Of a stretch of 64,000 nucleotides of DNA, positions 7,893 through 17,455 are shown in pieces. The first letter of the stretch is position 1. The number at the start of each line of letters is the position of its first letter. Position numbers and translations under genes: made by a program. Source of the DNA: Lentzea albidocapillata (GTDB taxonomy: Bacteria > Actinomycetota > Actinomycetes > Mycobacteriales > Pseudonocardiaceae). Location: positions 1 to 64,000 of the forward strand of contig NZ_JOEA01000007.1 in assembly GCF_000719115.1 (NCBI RefSeq), written 5' to 3'. Below the pieces are notes generated by a model. The model saw only the letters and a list, made by a program, of their open reading frames with translations, was not told where the DNA came from and searched no databases.

Positions 7893-9175
7893 GCGTTGAC
7901 GAGGTCCTTCTCGGCGGGAGCCGCGGGCCCCTCGATCAGGTTCTCGCTGCGCGCCACCAGCACCGGCACGGTGATCTGGCCGGCCACGTTGGTCGCGGTG
8001 CGCATCATGTCGAGGATCGGGTCGATCGCGTAGACCACGGCCACACCGGTCGCGATCACGGCCGGCGGCAGGCCGACGACGCTCAGGGTCAGCGTGAGCA
8101 TCGTGTACCAGCCGGTCGTCCCGGCCGTGGCCAGCGCGCCGAACACGGCGACGAGCACGATGCCGACGTACTGCCACACCGAAAGCTGGATGCCGAACAT
8201 GTTCGCGATGAAGATCGTCGCGACGGCCGGGTAGACCGCGGCGCATCCGTCCATCTTGGTCGTGGTGCCGAGCGGCACGGCGAAGTTCGCGTACTCGTCC
8301 GGCACGCCGAGGTCCGCCGCGGCCTTGCGGGACAACGGAAGCGTGGCGCCCGAGGAGCGCGACACGAACGCGAACTGCAGTGCTGTGCCCGCCTTGCGGA
8401 AGAACTCGAGCGGCGAGGTCTTGCCGACGAACTTCAGCAGGACCGGGTAGACGACGAACAGCACGAGCGCGGTACCGAGGTACACGGTGAGGATCAACGA
8501 GAACAGCGGCTGCACGAACGAGTTGCCGTAGGACGCCACGGCGTTGCCGATGAGGCCGAAGATGCCGATCGGGGCCAGCAGGATGATCCAGCCGACGACC
8601 TTCTGGACGATCTCGAAGAACGACTTCACCAGGTTCGTGAACGGCGCTGCCTTGTCACCGAGCGCGTAGGCGGCGAAGCCGACCAGCACCGCGACGAACA
8701 CGACCTGCAGCACCTCGCCCTCGGTGAACGCGCTGAAGATGTTGGTGGGCACCAGGTTGTCGAGCAGCGCCTGCCACGAGCCGGACGCGCGCTTGGCGAG
8801 CTTGTCGAGGGCACCCGCGGCGGGTTCGATCTGCAGGCCCGCGCCGGGCTTGAGGATCGTGGCGACCGCGATGCCGATCAGCACCGCGACGAACGACGTG
8901 ATGGCGAACCACAGGAACGTCTTGCCGCCGAGGCGGGCGGCGGTGCGGCCGCCGCCGAGGTTCCGCAGCGACGCGATGCCGACGACGATCGCGGTGAACA
9001 CCAGCGGGATCACGGTCAGCTGCAGCAGCGCGGTGAAGGTGGAGCCGATCTTGGCGAGGACGGGCGCGAGCCACGTGCCCTTGCCGAGCCAGCCGGCGAG
9101 TGCGCCGAGCACGAGCGCGCCTAGGACGGTGAATCCGAAGACCTTGGGCTTGCGGTATGTCTGGACGAACGACAC
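7889..9175 (-). CDS. DAACS-family symporter, possibly for cystine
   Basis: 428 aa, eight or so membrane segments plus re-entrant loops, of the dicarboxylate/amino acid:cation symporter family (GltP, DctA, TcyP). Seen: the serine-rich re-entrant loop AFVSRSSGATLPLSRKAAADLG, the PLGTTTKMDGCA motif (family NMDGT region), and the substrate-binding GLPPAVIATGVAVVYAIDPILDMMRTATNVAG. AGGAGA sits seven bases before the GTG start. Family members carry glutamate, aspartate, C4-dicarboxylates, serine or cystine. A cysteine-type leader peptide 49 bases upstream suggests cystine uptake here, which is an inference. Confidence 0.9.
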   Translation of the reverse strand: MSFVQTYRKPKVFGFTVLGALVLGALAGWLGKGTWLAPVLAKIGSTFTALLQLTVIPLVFTAIVVGIASLRNLGGGRTAARLGGKTFLWFAITSFVAVLIGIAVATILKPGAGLQIEPAAGALDKLAKRASGSWQALLDNLVPTNIFSAFTEGEVLQVVFVAVLVGFAAYALGDKAAPFTNLVKSFFEIVQKVVGWIILLAPIGIFGLIGNAVASYGNSFVQPLFSLILTVYLGTALVLFVVYPVLLKFVGKTSPLEFFRKAGTALQFAFVSRSSGATLPLSRKAAADLGVPDEYANFAVPLGTTTKMDGCAAVYPAVATIFIANMFGIQLSVWQYVGIVLVAVFGALATAGTTGWYTMLTLTLSVVGLPPAVIATGVAVVYAIDPILDMMRTATNVAGQITVPVLVARSENLIEGPAAPAEKDLVNA

Positions 9176-9212
9176 TGGAACATCTCCTGGGCAGGGATGA
9201 GCGAAACGGGGC

Positions 9213-9234
9213 GTCGGGAGCGGTTAGCTCCGAC
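9213..9234 (-). promoter_or_regulatory. Hairpin over the leader peptide stop codon
   Basis: gtcgggagc (9213-9221) pairs with gctccgac (9227-9234) with one bulged G and a five-base loop that contains the leader stop codon. In the minus-strand transcript this stem lies at the end of the leader peptide and before the symporter ribosome binding site, where ribosome stalling at the Cys or Arg codons would disrupt it. Its role is inferred from position. Confidence 0.45.
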
Positions 9235-9295
9235 AGCCCGTGCTCGTCCTGCGTGCCAGGTCGATGTGCCTGCGACGCGTCAAGTACTCGTTCAC
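9224..9295 (-). CDS. Cysteine-type leader peptide upstream of symporter
   Basis: A 23-codon frame from GTG 9295 to TAA 9224. Its core reads RRRHIDLARR followed by TSTGCRS and stop, which matches the short actinobacterial leader peptides with an RRH(V/I)DL core and a terminal C-R that precede sulfur and cysteine genes. GAGGG lies six bases before the GTG. In other actinobacteria these uORFs act as cysteine-responsive attenuators: shortage of charged tRNA-Cys stalls the ribosome near the end. Here it sits 49 bases before a DAACS symporter. Start choice is tentative (TTG 9283 is possible); the C-terminal motif is the firm part. Confidence 0.7.
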   Translation of the reverse strand: MNEYLTRRRHIDLARRTSTGCRS

Positions 9296-9300
9296 CGATG

Positions 9301-9322
9301 CCCTCAACGCCGGCGTTGAGGG
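9301..9322. promoter_or_regulatory. Perfect 22-bp palindrome before the leader peptide
   Basis: An uninterrupted palindrome, ccctcaacgc joined to its complement. In the minus-strand transcript its last bases (GAGGG) are the probable Shine-Dalgarno of the leader peptide. It is also just downstream of the maf stop, so it could be a terminator for maf, an operator, or an RNA switch hiding the leader ribosome binding site. Confidence 0.6.
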
Positions 9323-9356
9323 CGGTCTTCCCCGATCGGGTGAACTGTGACCAGCA

Positions 9357-9956
9357 CTACCAGAGTGTGGACACGGGAACGCCCACCTGGCCGAGCAGCC
9401 TGCGGGTCAGCGGCAGGCTGATGCCGATCACGGACGTGTGGTCGCCGTCGATGCCGTCGATGAACCAGCCGCCGCGCCCGTCGATCGTGAAGCCACCGGC
9501 GACGTGCAACGGCTCACCCGTCGCGATGTACGCCTCCAGCTCCTCCTCCGACGGCGTGCCGAACCGCACGGTCGTCGACTCGGCGGCCGAGGCGCGGCCG
9601 GTCACGGCGCCTCCGGAGACCCGCAGCACGGTGTGCCCGGTGATCAGCACGCCGCTCTTGCCCGCCACCCGCTGCCACCGCTCACGCGCGACCTCGGGCG
9701 TGCCGGGCTTGCCCACGAGTTCGCCCTCGAACAGCAGCATCGAGTCGCAGCCGACGATCACGCACTCGTCGTCGTGCTCGATCGCCTCGGCCTTGGCCGC
9801 GGACAGCGCGACGACGGTCTCCTCCGGCGTCGGGTTGTCGAGCGACTCGATCAACGCGTCCTCGTCGACACCGGAGACCCGGACCACGGGTTCGATGCCC
9901 GCGGACCGCAGGATGCTAAGACGGGCGGGTGACTGGGAGGCCAGGATCAGACGCAC
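9357..9956 (-). CDS. maf: Maf family nucleoside triphosphate pyrophosphatase
   Basis: 199 aa, standard for Maf. These enzymes hydrolyse non-canonical or modified NTPs (dTTP/UTP or m7GTP type) to the monophosphates and have been linked to division arrest. Seen: the signature SQSPARLSILRSAGI at residues 7-21 (S-x-R/P-x4-L), VGCDSML with the catalytic aspartate, KPGTPEVARERW, and a closing GGFTIDGRGGWFIDGIDGDHTSVIG. It overlaps the end of the MFS gene by 41 bases. Maf next to accE/accD is a conserved actinobacterial arrangement, here split by the MFS gene. Confidence 0.93.
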   Translation of the reverse strand: MRLILASQSPARLSILRSAGIEPVVRVSGVDEDALIESLDNPTPEETVVALSAAKAEAIEHDDECVIVGCDSMLLFEGELVGKPGTPEVARERWQRVAGKSGVLITGHTVLRVSGGAVTGRASAAESTTVRFGTPSEEELEAYIATGEPLHVAGGFTIDGRGGWFIDGIDGDHTSVIGISLPLTRRLLGQVGVPVSTLW

Positions 9957-11325
9957 GCGCCGAGTCTGTCACGCCCGGCGCGGCGACCCGGCGGAAGGCG
10001 AGCGCGGCGGCGATGCCGACCGCCAGCACCCCCAGCAGCAGGTAGAACGCCGCCCGCACGGCCGAGGTGAAGTCGCCGGTGGCCGCCAGCACGACCTGGA
10101 GCACGGCCGCCGTCGCGGCGCTGCCCAGCACGTTCCCGAACTGCCGCGAGGTGTTGTAGATGCCGGATCCGGCACCGAGCAGCGACCTGTCGAGCGTGCG
10201 CGTGGAGATGTTGGTCAGCGGCGAGAACACGAGTCCCATGCCGATGCCGAGGGCGACCATCGACGGCAGCAGCACCCATTGGGACCCGTCGCCGAGCAGG
10301 AACGTCATCGCCACGATGCCCAGCGCCATCAGGGCGAACCCGGTGATCGGCAGGTACTTGGCGTCGGCCCGGTTCGACAGCCGGCCCGCGAAGATCGCCA
10401 CGACGCCGGACATCAGCGACGCCGGCGCCGTGACCAGGCCCGTCATCAGCGGGGACAGCTTCGGCACGGTCTGCAGGAACAGCGCCAGCGGCACGAACAC
10501 CCCGGTCACCGTGATGCCGATGGCGACGTTCGCGACGTTGCCGAGCGAGAAGTTGCGATTGCGGAAGATCCGCAGCGGCATCAGCGGCTCGGGGTTGCGT
10601 GAGGACGCCTGCCACAGCACGAACACCGCGAGGGACAACACCCCGGCGGCGATGATCTCGGTGATCGTGACGGGTCCGGCGACCCGGCCCCACTGGTAGT
10701 GCTCACCGTTCTGGATCCCGAACACCAGCAGGCCGAGGCCCAGGCAGCACAGCACGACGCCGAGCACGTCGAACTTCGGCGCGCGGTCCTGCCGCAGGTC
10801 GGGCACCCACAGGAACAGCAGTACCACCGCGAGCACACCGATCGGGAGGTTCACGAAGAAGATCCACTCCCAGCCCAGGTGCGTGACCAGCACGCCGCCG
10901 AGCAACGGTCCGGAGACCGTCGCGAGCCCGGCGACCGAGCCCCACATGCCGAGCGCCGCACCCCGCTTGACCGGCGGGAACAGGTGCGTGATGAACGCCA
11001 TCGTCTGCGGGGTCATGGCCGCGGCACCGAGGCCCTGGAACACCCTCGCGGTGATCAGCGCGTCCGCGCTCGTGGAGAGACCGCAGGCCAGCGACGCCCC
11101 GATGAACAGCACGAGCCCGATGCCGTAGAGCCGCTTGGGCCCGTACCGGTCGCCCAGCCGCCCGGTCAGCAGCAACGGCACCGCGAACGCGAGCAGGTAG
11201 GCGCTGACGACCCAGATGACGTCGTTCAGGGACGCGTTCAGGTCGGTGATCATCGACGGCAGCGCGACGTTGACGATGGTCGTGTCCAGCAGGGTCATGA
11301 AGAAGCCGATGCACAGCGCGTACAC
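9916..11325 (-). CDS. MFS transporter, DHA2 (EmrB/QacA) family
   Basis: 469 aa from GTG 11325, with 14 predicted membrane segments, the DHA2 pattern for drug or metabolite:proton antiporters. Seen: FFMTLLDTTIVNVALPSM in segment 1 (motif D1), GRLGDRYGPKRLYGIG (motif A), and GPLLGGVLVTHLGWEWIFFVNLPIG (motif C). The frame stays open and protein-like for 14 more codons upstream (ending TDRANWRT before VYALCIGF), with a good Shine-Dalgarno, but that extension begins with ATC rather than ATG; see findings. Substrate unknown. Confidence 0.92.
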   Translation of the reverse strand: MYALCIGFFMTLLDTTIVNVALPSMITDLNASLNDVIWVVSAYLLAFAVPLLLTGRLGDRYGPKRLYGIGLVLFIGASLACGLSTSADALITARVFQGLGAAAMTPQTMAFITHLFPPVKRGAALGMWGSVAGLATVSGPLLGGVLVTHLGWEWIFFVNLPIGVLAVVLLFLWVPDLRQDRAPKFDVLGVVLCCLGLGLLVFGIQNGEHYQWGRVAGPVTITEIIAAGVLSLAVFVLWQASSRNPEPLMPLRIFRNRNFSLGNVANVAIGITVTGVFVPLALFLQTVPKLSPLMTGLVTAPASLMSGVVAIFAGRLSNRADAKYLPITGFALMALGIVAMTFLLGDGSQWVLLPSMVALGIGMGLVFSPLTNISTRTLDRSLLGAGSGIYNTSRQFGNVLGSAATAAVLQVVLAATGDFTSAVRAAFYLLLGVLAVGIAAALAFRRVAAPGVTDSARASDPGLPVTRPS

Positions 11326-11402
11326 GGTCCGCCAGTTCGCACGGTCCGTTTGAGTAGTACTGCTGATGCGCGATCACCTCTTCGGTCGGCACTCTCGGAA
11401 GA

Positions 11403-11792
11403 GTGAAGCGCTGGGTGCTTGTCCTCACCGAACGCGGCTCCGATCGCGAAGGCAAGCGCAGACGGATCGCGGCACTGCTCGTCGTGCTCGGCGGGCTCAT
11501 CGGATCATTCGGCGTTGGAAGCGTGCTCGCGAGTGACCCGATCGGCTATGGAGTGCCCATTTGGCCGTTCGCCGACACCGCCGATCGCGCGGAGAACGCG
11601 CTGCTGACGCAGATCGTGCCCGCCGTGCGCGCCAACCTGCCGCTCGACCACGCCGGTGTGCAGGTGCTGCGCCGGACCAACGCCTACGGCAGCGCGTTCT
11701 GGACGTTGCGGCTGGAGGTCGACGGCGAGCCCCGCTGTCGCGAGGTCGCCGTCGGCCTGAACGTGACCAGCCGCCGAGTCGAGTGCTCTTAG
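11403..11792 (+). CDS. Small membrane-anchored hypothetical protein
   Basis: 129 aa from GTG 11403. After a basic N-terminus (DREGKRRR) there is one hydrophobic segment at about residues 23-43 (IAALLVVLGGLIGSFGVGSV), then an extracytoplasmic domain with two cysteines (EPRCREVA and the C-terminal VECS) that could pair. It diverges from the MFS gene, and its stop lies inside the left arm of a 23-bp inverted repeat. No family recognised. Codon use is typical of neighbouring genes. Confidence 0.6.
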   Translation: MKRWVLVLTERGSDREGKRRRIAALLVVLGGLIGSFGVGSVLASDPIGYGVPIWPFADTADRAENALLTQIVPAVRANLPLDHAGVQVLRRTNAYGSAFWTLRLEVDGEPRCREVAVGLNVTSRRVECS

Positions 11793-11885
11793 TGCCGTGA
11801 CCGGCAACCTTCGCCGCGTCTTCCGGCGCTCAGCACCCGTCTGACCACCGAAATACGGGGCAAAGGCTGCCGGTCACGGCACTAA
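11789..11885. repeat. 23-bp inverted repeat between convergent genes
   Basis: Left arm 11789-11811 and right arm 11863-11885 match at 22 of 23 positions, including a perfect 18-base core (ttagtgccgtgaccggca). The 51-base spacer holds no gene. Each arm contains the stop codon of a flanking gene: the small membrane protein on the left and the carboxylase epsilon subunit on the right. It may be a bidirectional terminator, though the loop is long; a small mobile repeat is the alternative. Confidence 0.75.
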
Positions 11886-12099
11886 CCCGGGAAACCGGAA
11901 GCGCGCCAGGCGCCGGGGCCGGGCTGGAGGGGACGGCGAACCCGGCGAGCCGGGTTCGCCCACTCCGAGCGTGGCGAAGGCTTGTCCTCGGCGGGCGCGG
12001 CCGAAGCCAGCCCCGCGATGACCGCGGTCAACGCGGCCAACTGGTAGTCGTCCGGCGTGCCCTTGACGACCTTGAGCAGCGGCTTTTCCTCTGGCGCGG

Positions 12100-12103
<4 letters not shown>
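11882..12103 (-). CDS. accE: Acyl-CoA carboxylase epsilon subunit
   Basis: 73 aa, typical of AccE, a small protein that stabilises the alpha-beta complex of actinobacterial acyl-CoA carboxylases. Seen: [25 protein letters not shown] at residues 7-31, the hallmark of the family, and the W-x-x-P-x-R tail ([14 protein letters not shown]). The ATG start overlaps the stop of the beta-subunit gene by four bases, so translation is coupled. Confidence 0.9.
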
Positions 12104-13746
<1,643 letters not shown>

Positions 13747-13863
13747 GGGCTCGCAGCCTAACGAGACCATTGCTGAACTGCCCCGTGCAGTTGTCCAGGT
13801 CACGGCAACCTGTCGGCAATCTCCGATCGCACGTACCCTCTTCCGTTCCAATAACCTGACGCG

Positions 13864-14667
13864 ATGACCACCGCACTCGACGCCGAAGAGCTGCGCTCAC
13901 GGCTCGTCGCACCCAACGGCCCGTACGCCGCTCTCGACGTCGTCGAGACCACGGCGTCCACCAACGCGGACCTGGCCGCCTCCGGCGCCGCGGACCGCAC
14001 CGTGCTGATCGCGCTGGAGCAGAGCGCGGGACAGGGCCGGCGCGGACGCAGCTGGTCGTCACCCGCGGGCGGCCTCTACGTCAGCGTGCTGTTCCGCCCG
14101 GCCGGTGTGCCCGCCGAACGGCTGCCGTGGCTGAACCTGATCGCCGGGCTGGCACTGGTGCGCGTCGCCCAGTCGGCCGGTGTCGAGGCGACGCTGAAGT
14201 GGCCGAACGACCTGCTGCTCGGTTCCGAGGCGGGCAAGGGCGCGGGGATCCTGTCCGAGATCACCGCCGACGGCTCGGTCGTGGTCGGTATCGGCCTGAA
14301 CGTCGCGAAGCTGCCGTCCGACGTCCAGCCGGCGCCGGGTGGGCTCGCGCCGACCTCGCTGGAGGACCTGGGTGCCGCGGAGCTCGACCGCGGCGAGCTC
14401 GCGTTCCGGCTCCTGGTCGAGCTGGCCGGGCTGGAAGGCGTGTGGCGCAAGAACGGCGGCGACGCGGTCGAGTCCGGTGTCCTGGAGGAGTACGAGGAGC
14501 ACTCGTCGACCGTGGGCCAGAACGTGCGGGTCGAACTTTCGGGTGGTGTTCAGCTTCTCGGGGTGGCGCAGCGCATCGAGGCCGACGGCACGCTGGTCGT
14601 GCGCGCCGCCGACGGGGTGGAGCACGGCGTGTCCGCTGGTGACGTGGTGCATTTGCGCCCGGCGTAG
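13864..14667 (+). CDS. birA: Biotin--[acetyl-CoA carboxylase] ligase
   Basis: 267 aa. The enzyme activates biotin with ATP and attaches it to the BCCP lysine of acyl-CoA carboxylases, the only obvious target in this window being the alpha subunit. Seen: [11 protein letters not shown], the biotin/AMP loop [20 protein letters not shown] at residues 55-74, KWPNDLLL, and GIGLNV. There is no N-terminal helix-turn-helix, so it is a group I enzyme without the DNA-binding role known in E. coli. A taacct hexamer about six bases before the ATG hints at leaderless transcription. Confidence 0.95.
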   Translation: MTTALDAEELRSRLVAPNGPYAALDVVETTASTNADLAASGAADRTVLIALEQSAGQGRRGRSWSSPAGGLYVSVLFRPAGVPAERLPWLNLIAGLALVRVAQSAGVEATLKWPNDLLLGSEAGKGAGILSEITADGSVVVGIGLNVAKLPSDVQPAPGGLAPTSLEDLGAAELDRGELAFRLLVELAGLEGVWRKNGGDAVESGVLEEYEEHSSTVGQNVRVELSGGVQLLGVAQRIEADGTLVVRAADGVEHGVSAGDVVHLRPA

Positions 14668-14680
14668 TTAGGGTTGTTCC

Positions 14681-15205
14681 ATGGCCTATCCCGACGACCT
14701 GCTCAGCTCCGGCGAGCACGTCGTGATCCACAAGCACCCCCACTGGAAGATGCTGATCTTCCCGGTGTTCTGGCTGCTGGTGGTGGTCGCGCTCGGCACC
14801 TATCTCGCCGGGCTCCTCGGCGACCAGTCGTGGGCCACGATGGTGTGGATCGCGCTGGCCGTGGTCGGTGCCGTGCTGATCCTGTGGCTGACGGTGGCGC
14901 CGGTCGTGCGCTGGCGGACGACGCACTTCATCATCACGTCGGACCGCGTGATGTACCGCGAGGGAGTGTTCAAGCGCACAGGCCTCGACATCCCTTTGGC
15001 TCGTGTGAACAGCGTCCGCTTCCAGCACAGTTTCATGGACCGCCTGCTCGGCTGCGGCACCCTGATCATCGAGTCGGCCTCGGACGAGCCGCTCGAGTTC
15101 GACGACATCCCGTCCGTGGAGAAGGTGCACACGATGTTGTACCGAGAGGTCAACGACAACCCCGGCGACGACTTCTACCCCGGGACCGTCGATGGGCGCG
15201 CGTGA
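14681..15205 (+). CDS. Bacterial PH-domain membrane protein
   Basis: 174 aa. Two membrane segments (residues ~25-43 and 52-72) are followed by a bacterial pleckstrin-homology fold of the DUF304/YdbT type: RWRTTHFIITSDRVMYREGVFKRTGLDIPLARVNSVRF, then LIIESASDEPLEFDDIPSVEKVHTMLYREV. Members are usually membrane-associated stress or regulatory proteins with no defined reaction. Its placement 13 bases after birA and its overlap with the next gene suggest one operon. Confidence 0.85.
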   Translation: MAYPDDLLSSGEHVVIHKHPHWKMLIFPVFWLLVVVALGTYLAGLLGDQSWATMVWIALAVVGAVLILWLTVAPVVRWRTTHFIITSDRVMYREGVFKRTGLDIPLARVNSVRFQHSFMDRLLGCGTLIIESASDEPLEFDDIPSVEKVHTMLYREVNDNPGDDFYPGTVDGRA

Positions 15206-16121
15206 AGTAGGGCTGCCGGACGTCGTCGGCTCCGGAGCGCTGCCCTCGCGGGTGACGATCTGGGAGGTCGGCGCGCGGGACGGACTGCAGAACGAGTCGG
15301 TCGTCGTGCCGGTGGCGGTGAAGCTGGAGTTCCTGGACCGGCTGGCCGCGGCGGGACTGTCCGTTTTGGAGGCCACGTCCTTCGTGCACCCCAAGTGGGT
15401 GCCGCAACTGGCCGACGCCGCCGAGTTGCTGGCCGGGCTCACGCAGCGGCCGGGCGTGGTCTATCCCGTGCTGGTGCCGAACGAGCGTGGCCTGGACCGA
15501 GCCCTGGAGGCCGGGGTCACGCACATCGCGATCTTCGCCTCGGCCACCGAGACGTTCGCGTCGCGCAACCTCAATCGCACGCTGGACTCGCAGTTCGAGA
15601 TGTTCGAACCGACCGTTTCCCGTGCGCTGGCAGCAGGTCTGGACGTGCGCGGGTACGTGTCGATGTGCTTCGGCGACCCGTGGGAGGGGCCGGTCGCGCG
15701 GTCCCAGGTCGTGGCCGTCGGCGAGCGGTTGCTGGAGATGGGCTGCTCGCAGCTGTCGCTGGGCGACACCATCGGCGTCGCGACTCCCGGTCAGGTCGAG
15801 TCGTTGCTGGAGGGCTTCCGCGACGTTTCCCCGCTGGCCGTGCACTTCCACGACACCTATGGCCAGGCGTTGTCCAACACGCTGGCTGCTTTGCGTTGCG
15901 GTGTGACGACTGTGGACTCTTCGGCGGGTGGGCTGGGTGGGTGTCCGTATGCCGAGTCGGCTACCGGCAACCTTGCGACTGAGGACCTGGTGTGGATGCT
16001 CGACGGTCTTGGTGTGGAGACCGGGGTCGACCTCGACAAGCTGGTCGAGACGTCGGCGTGGATGGCCGAGCAGCTGGGGCGGCCCAGTCCTTCTCGGGTG
16101 GTGCGGGCGCTGTCGAAGTAG
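15192..16121 (+). CDS. Hydroxymethylglutaryl-CoA lyase-like aldolase
   Basis: 309 aa. HMG-CoA lyases split (S)-3-hydroxy-3-methylglutaryl-CoA to acetoacetate and acetyl-CoA at the end of leucine degradation. Seen: VTIWEVGARDGLQNE at residues 18-32 (RDGLQN contributes metal and catalytic residues), FVHPKWVPQL, SLGDTIGVATPGQV, the metal ligand pair in AVHFHDTYGQAL, and the active-site loop TVDSSAGGLGGCPYAESATGN with the conserved cysteine. ATG 15192 overlaps the PH-domain gene by 14 bases. The neighbouring MaoC and carboxylase genes fit branched-chain acyl-CoA metabolism. Confidence 0.9.
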   Translation: MGAREVGLPDVVGSGALPSRVTIWEVGARDGLQNESVVVPVAVKLEFLDRLAAAGLSVLEATSFVHPKWVPQLADAAELLAGLTQRPGVVYPVLVPNERGLDRALEAGVTHIAIFASATETFASRNLNRTLDSQFEMFEPTVSRALAAGLDVRGYVSMCFGDPWEGPVARSQVVAVGERLLEMGCSQLSLGDTIGVATPGQVESLLEGFRDVSPLAVHFHDTYGQALSNTLAALRCGVTTVDSSAGGLGGCPYAESATGNLATEDLVWMLDGLGVETGVDLDKLVETSAWMAEQLGRPSPSRVVRALSK

Positions 16122-16122
16122 T

Positions 16123-16560
16123 TCAGCCGCGTGCGGTGAACATGCCCGTGGCGATGAACCGGTAGACCAGTTCGCCGCCCCGTTTCGCCCTGCCCTCGAA
16201 CTCCACCAGGCCCAGGTCCGGCCGCTTCTTCGAGCGTCGTGCGGTGAGCACCTCGGCTTCGAAGGTGAGCTTGTCGCCGGGGTAGACCGGGGCCAGCCAC
16301 GAGAGTTCGCGGCCGCCCGGCGAGCCCTGCGAGGTGGAGTCGGCCAGGACCTCGTCCACCCAGCGGCGCATCCAGAGCGAGGCCGTGTACCAGCCGGAGG
16401 CGGACAAACCGCCGAAAATCGAGTTCTTGCCCGCTTCCTCGTCCAGGTGGAACGGTTGCGGGTCGAACTTCTTCGCGAAGTCCAGCATGTCGTCCCGGTC
16501 GACGATGATCTCGCCAAGCGGGATGATGCGGCCTGCGGGCAGATCCTCGAAGGCGATCAT
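16123..16560 (-). CDS. MaoC-family (hot-dog) dehydratase
   Basis: 145 aa, a single hot-dog domain. Seen: FEDLPAGRIIPLGEIIVDRDDMLDFAKKFDPQPFHLDEEAG, with the FDPQPFHLD active-site Asp-His pair of R-hydratases, then FGGLSASGWYTASLWMR and WLAPVYPGDKLTFEAEV. Such proteins hydrate enoyl-CoA or act on related acyl-CoAs. It converges on the HMG-CoA lyase gene with one base between the stops, so it is not in that operon. Confidence 0.92.
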   Translation of the reverse strand: MIAFEDLPAGRIIPLGEIIVDRDDMLDFAKKFDPQPFHLDEEAGKNSIFGGLSASGWYTASLWMRRWVDEVLADSTSQGSPGGRELSWLAPVYPGDKLTFEAEVLTARRSKKRPDLGLVEFEGRAKRGGELVYRFIATGMFTARG

Positions 16561-16657
16561 CTCGTTGATTCTACGTAACTGAATCCGCTGGGAACCGATC
16601 TAGGTGCGACGGCGTCCTAGAGCCCAAGCCCAGGGCTATGCGTGTGAGGGGGACTCG

Positions 16658-17143
16658 GTGGACGACCACCGTGCGCAGGTCGAGGAGTTGCTCGCTGACT
16701 ACCGGCGTAGCCGCGAGCAGCTTGCTTCGGTGCAGCGCGAGCTGGCCGCCGTGTGCGGGCGGGCCTCCAGTCCTGACGGGACGGTCGAAGCGACCGTGGG
16801 GTCCGGCGGCAAGCTCGTGGGACTGGAGCTTTCCGAGTCGGCCTATCGCAGGCATCGGCCGGAGCAGCTGGCCGAGTTGATCGTGCGGACCGTGGCCGCG
16901 GCCGCGGCGAGTGCTGCCGAGGACACGTATCAGGCGTTGAGTGCCGTGTTGCCCTCCGCCACGGATCCGGCCGCGCTGGTCGCCGGGACCGCTGACCTGT
17001 TGCCCTCGGAGTACGCGGTGGACGACACCGAGACAGTTGATCTCGGGCGCCAGCCTGTTCGTGGGCGCAGGGACGACGACGAGGACAACGAACAACGGGA
17101 GAGCTGGCTCGACTCCGAGCTCATCGACAGGAGGGTCCGATGA
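16658..17143 (+). CDS. YbaB/EbfC-like protein of the ESX/TNT operon
   Basis: 161 aa from GTG 16658, preceded by GAGGGGGA. Residues 1-95 match the YbaB/EbfC pattern: a helix (AQVEELLADYRRSREQLASVQRELAA), a short strand pair (DGTVEATVGSGGKLVGLELSES) and a helix (PEQLAELIVRTVAAAAASA). The tail is acidic (RRDDDEDNEQRESWLDSELIDRR). Although YbaB binds DNA in other bacteria, this type is regularly found beside WXG100-like genes in Pseudonocardiales and may instead be part of a secretion or effector cluster. The stop overlaps the next ATG. Confidence 0.75.
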   Translation: MDDHRAQVEELLADYRRSREQLASVQRELAAVCGRASSPDGTVEATVGSGGKLVGLELSESAYRRHRPEQLAELIVRTVAAAAASAAEDTYQALSAVLPSATDPAALVAGTADLLPSEYAVDDTETVDLGRQPVRGRRDDDEDNEQRESWLDSELIDRRVR

Positions 17144-17454
17144 CCGGGTACTCGGCCGACCTCGAGCGGCTGGACGCCGGGGCTCACGAGCTCAAGGGGT
17201 TCGCGGGGCAGGCAGGCGAGATCGCGGGGTCGCTCGACCGGGCGCTCGCCTCGTTCGGTGCCTGCTGGGGTGACGACGCCGTCGGGCAGAGTTTCGCCGC
17301 CTCGCACGACAAGCCGTCCGGGGACGCCACCGGGGCGTTGTCGGGACTTGCGACGACGTTGGGGGACGTGAGCGACAAGCTCACCGCGACGGCCTCCACG
17401 TACCGGCATGTCGAGGAGCAGAACGCGGCCGGGATGAGAAGGTTGGAAGGCTGA
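17140..17454 (+). CDS. WXG100-like type VII secretion protein
   Basis: 104 aa, the expected size. It is built of two helices around a central WGD turn (ASFGACWGDDAVGQSFAASH), the WXG-type hairpin with D in place of the glycine-flanking residue. Such proteins form dimers that guide ESX export. The ATG overlaps the YbaB-like stop by four bases and the toxin gene follows after one base, so the three are one translational unit. The operon lacks EccC or other core components. Confidence 0.75.
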   Translation: MTGYSADLERLDAGAHELKGFAGQAGEIAGSLDRALASFGACWGDDAVGQSFAASHDKPSGDATGALSGLATTLGDVSDKLTATASTYRHVEEQNAAGMRRLEG

Positions 17455-17455
17455 C

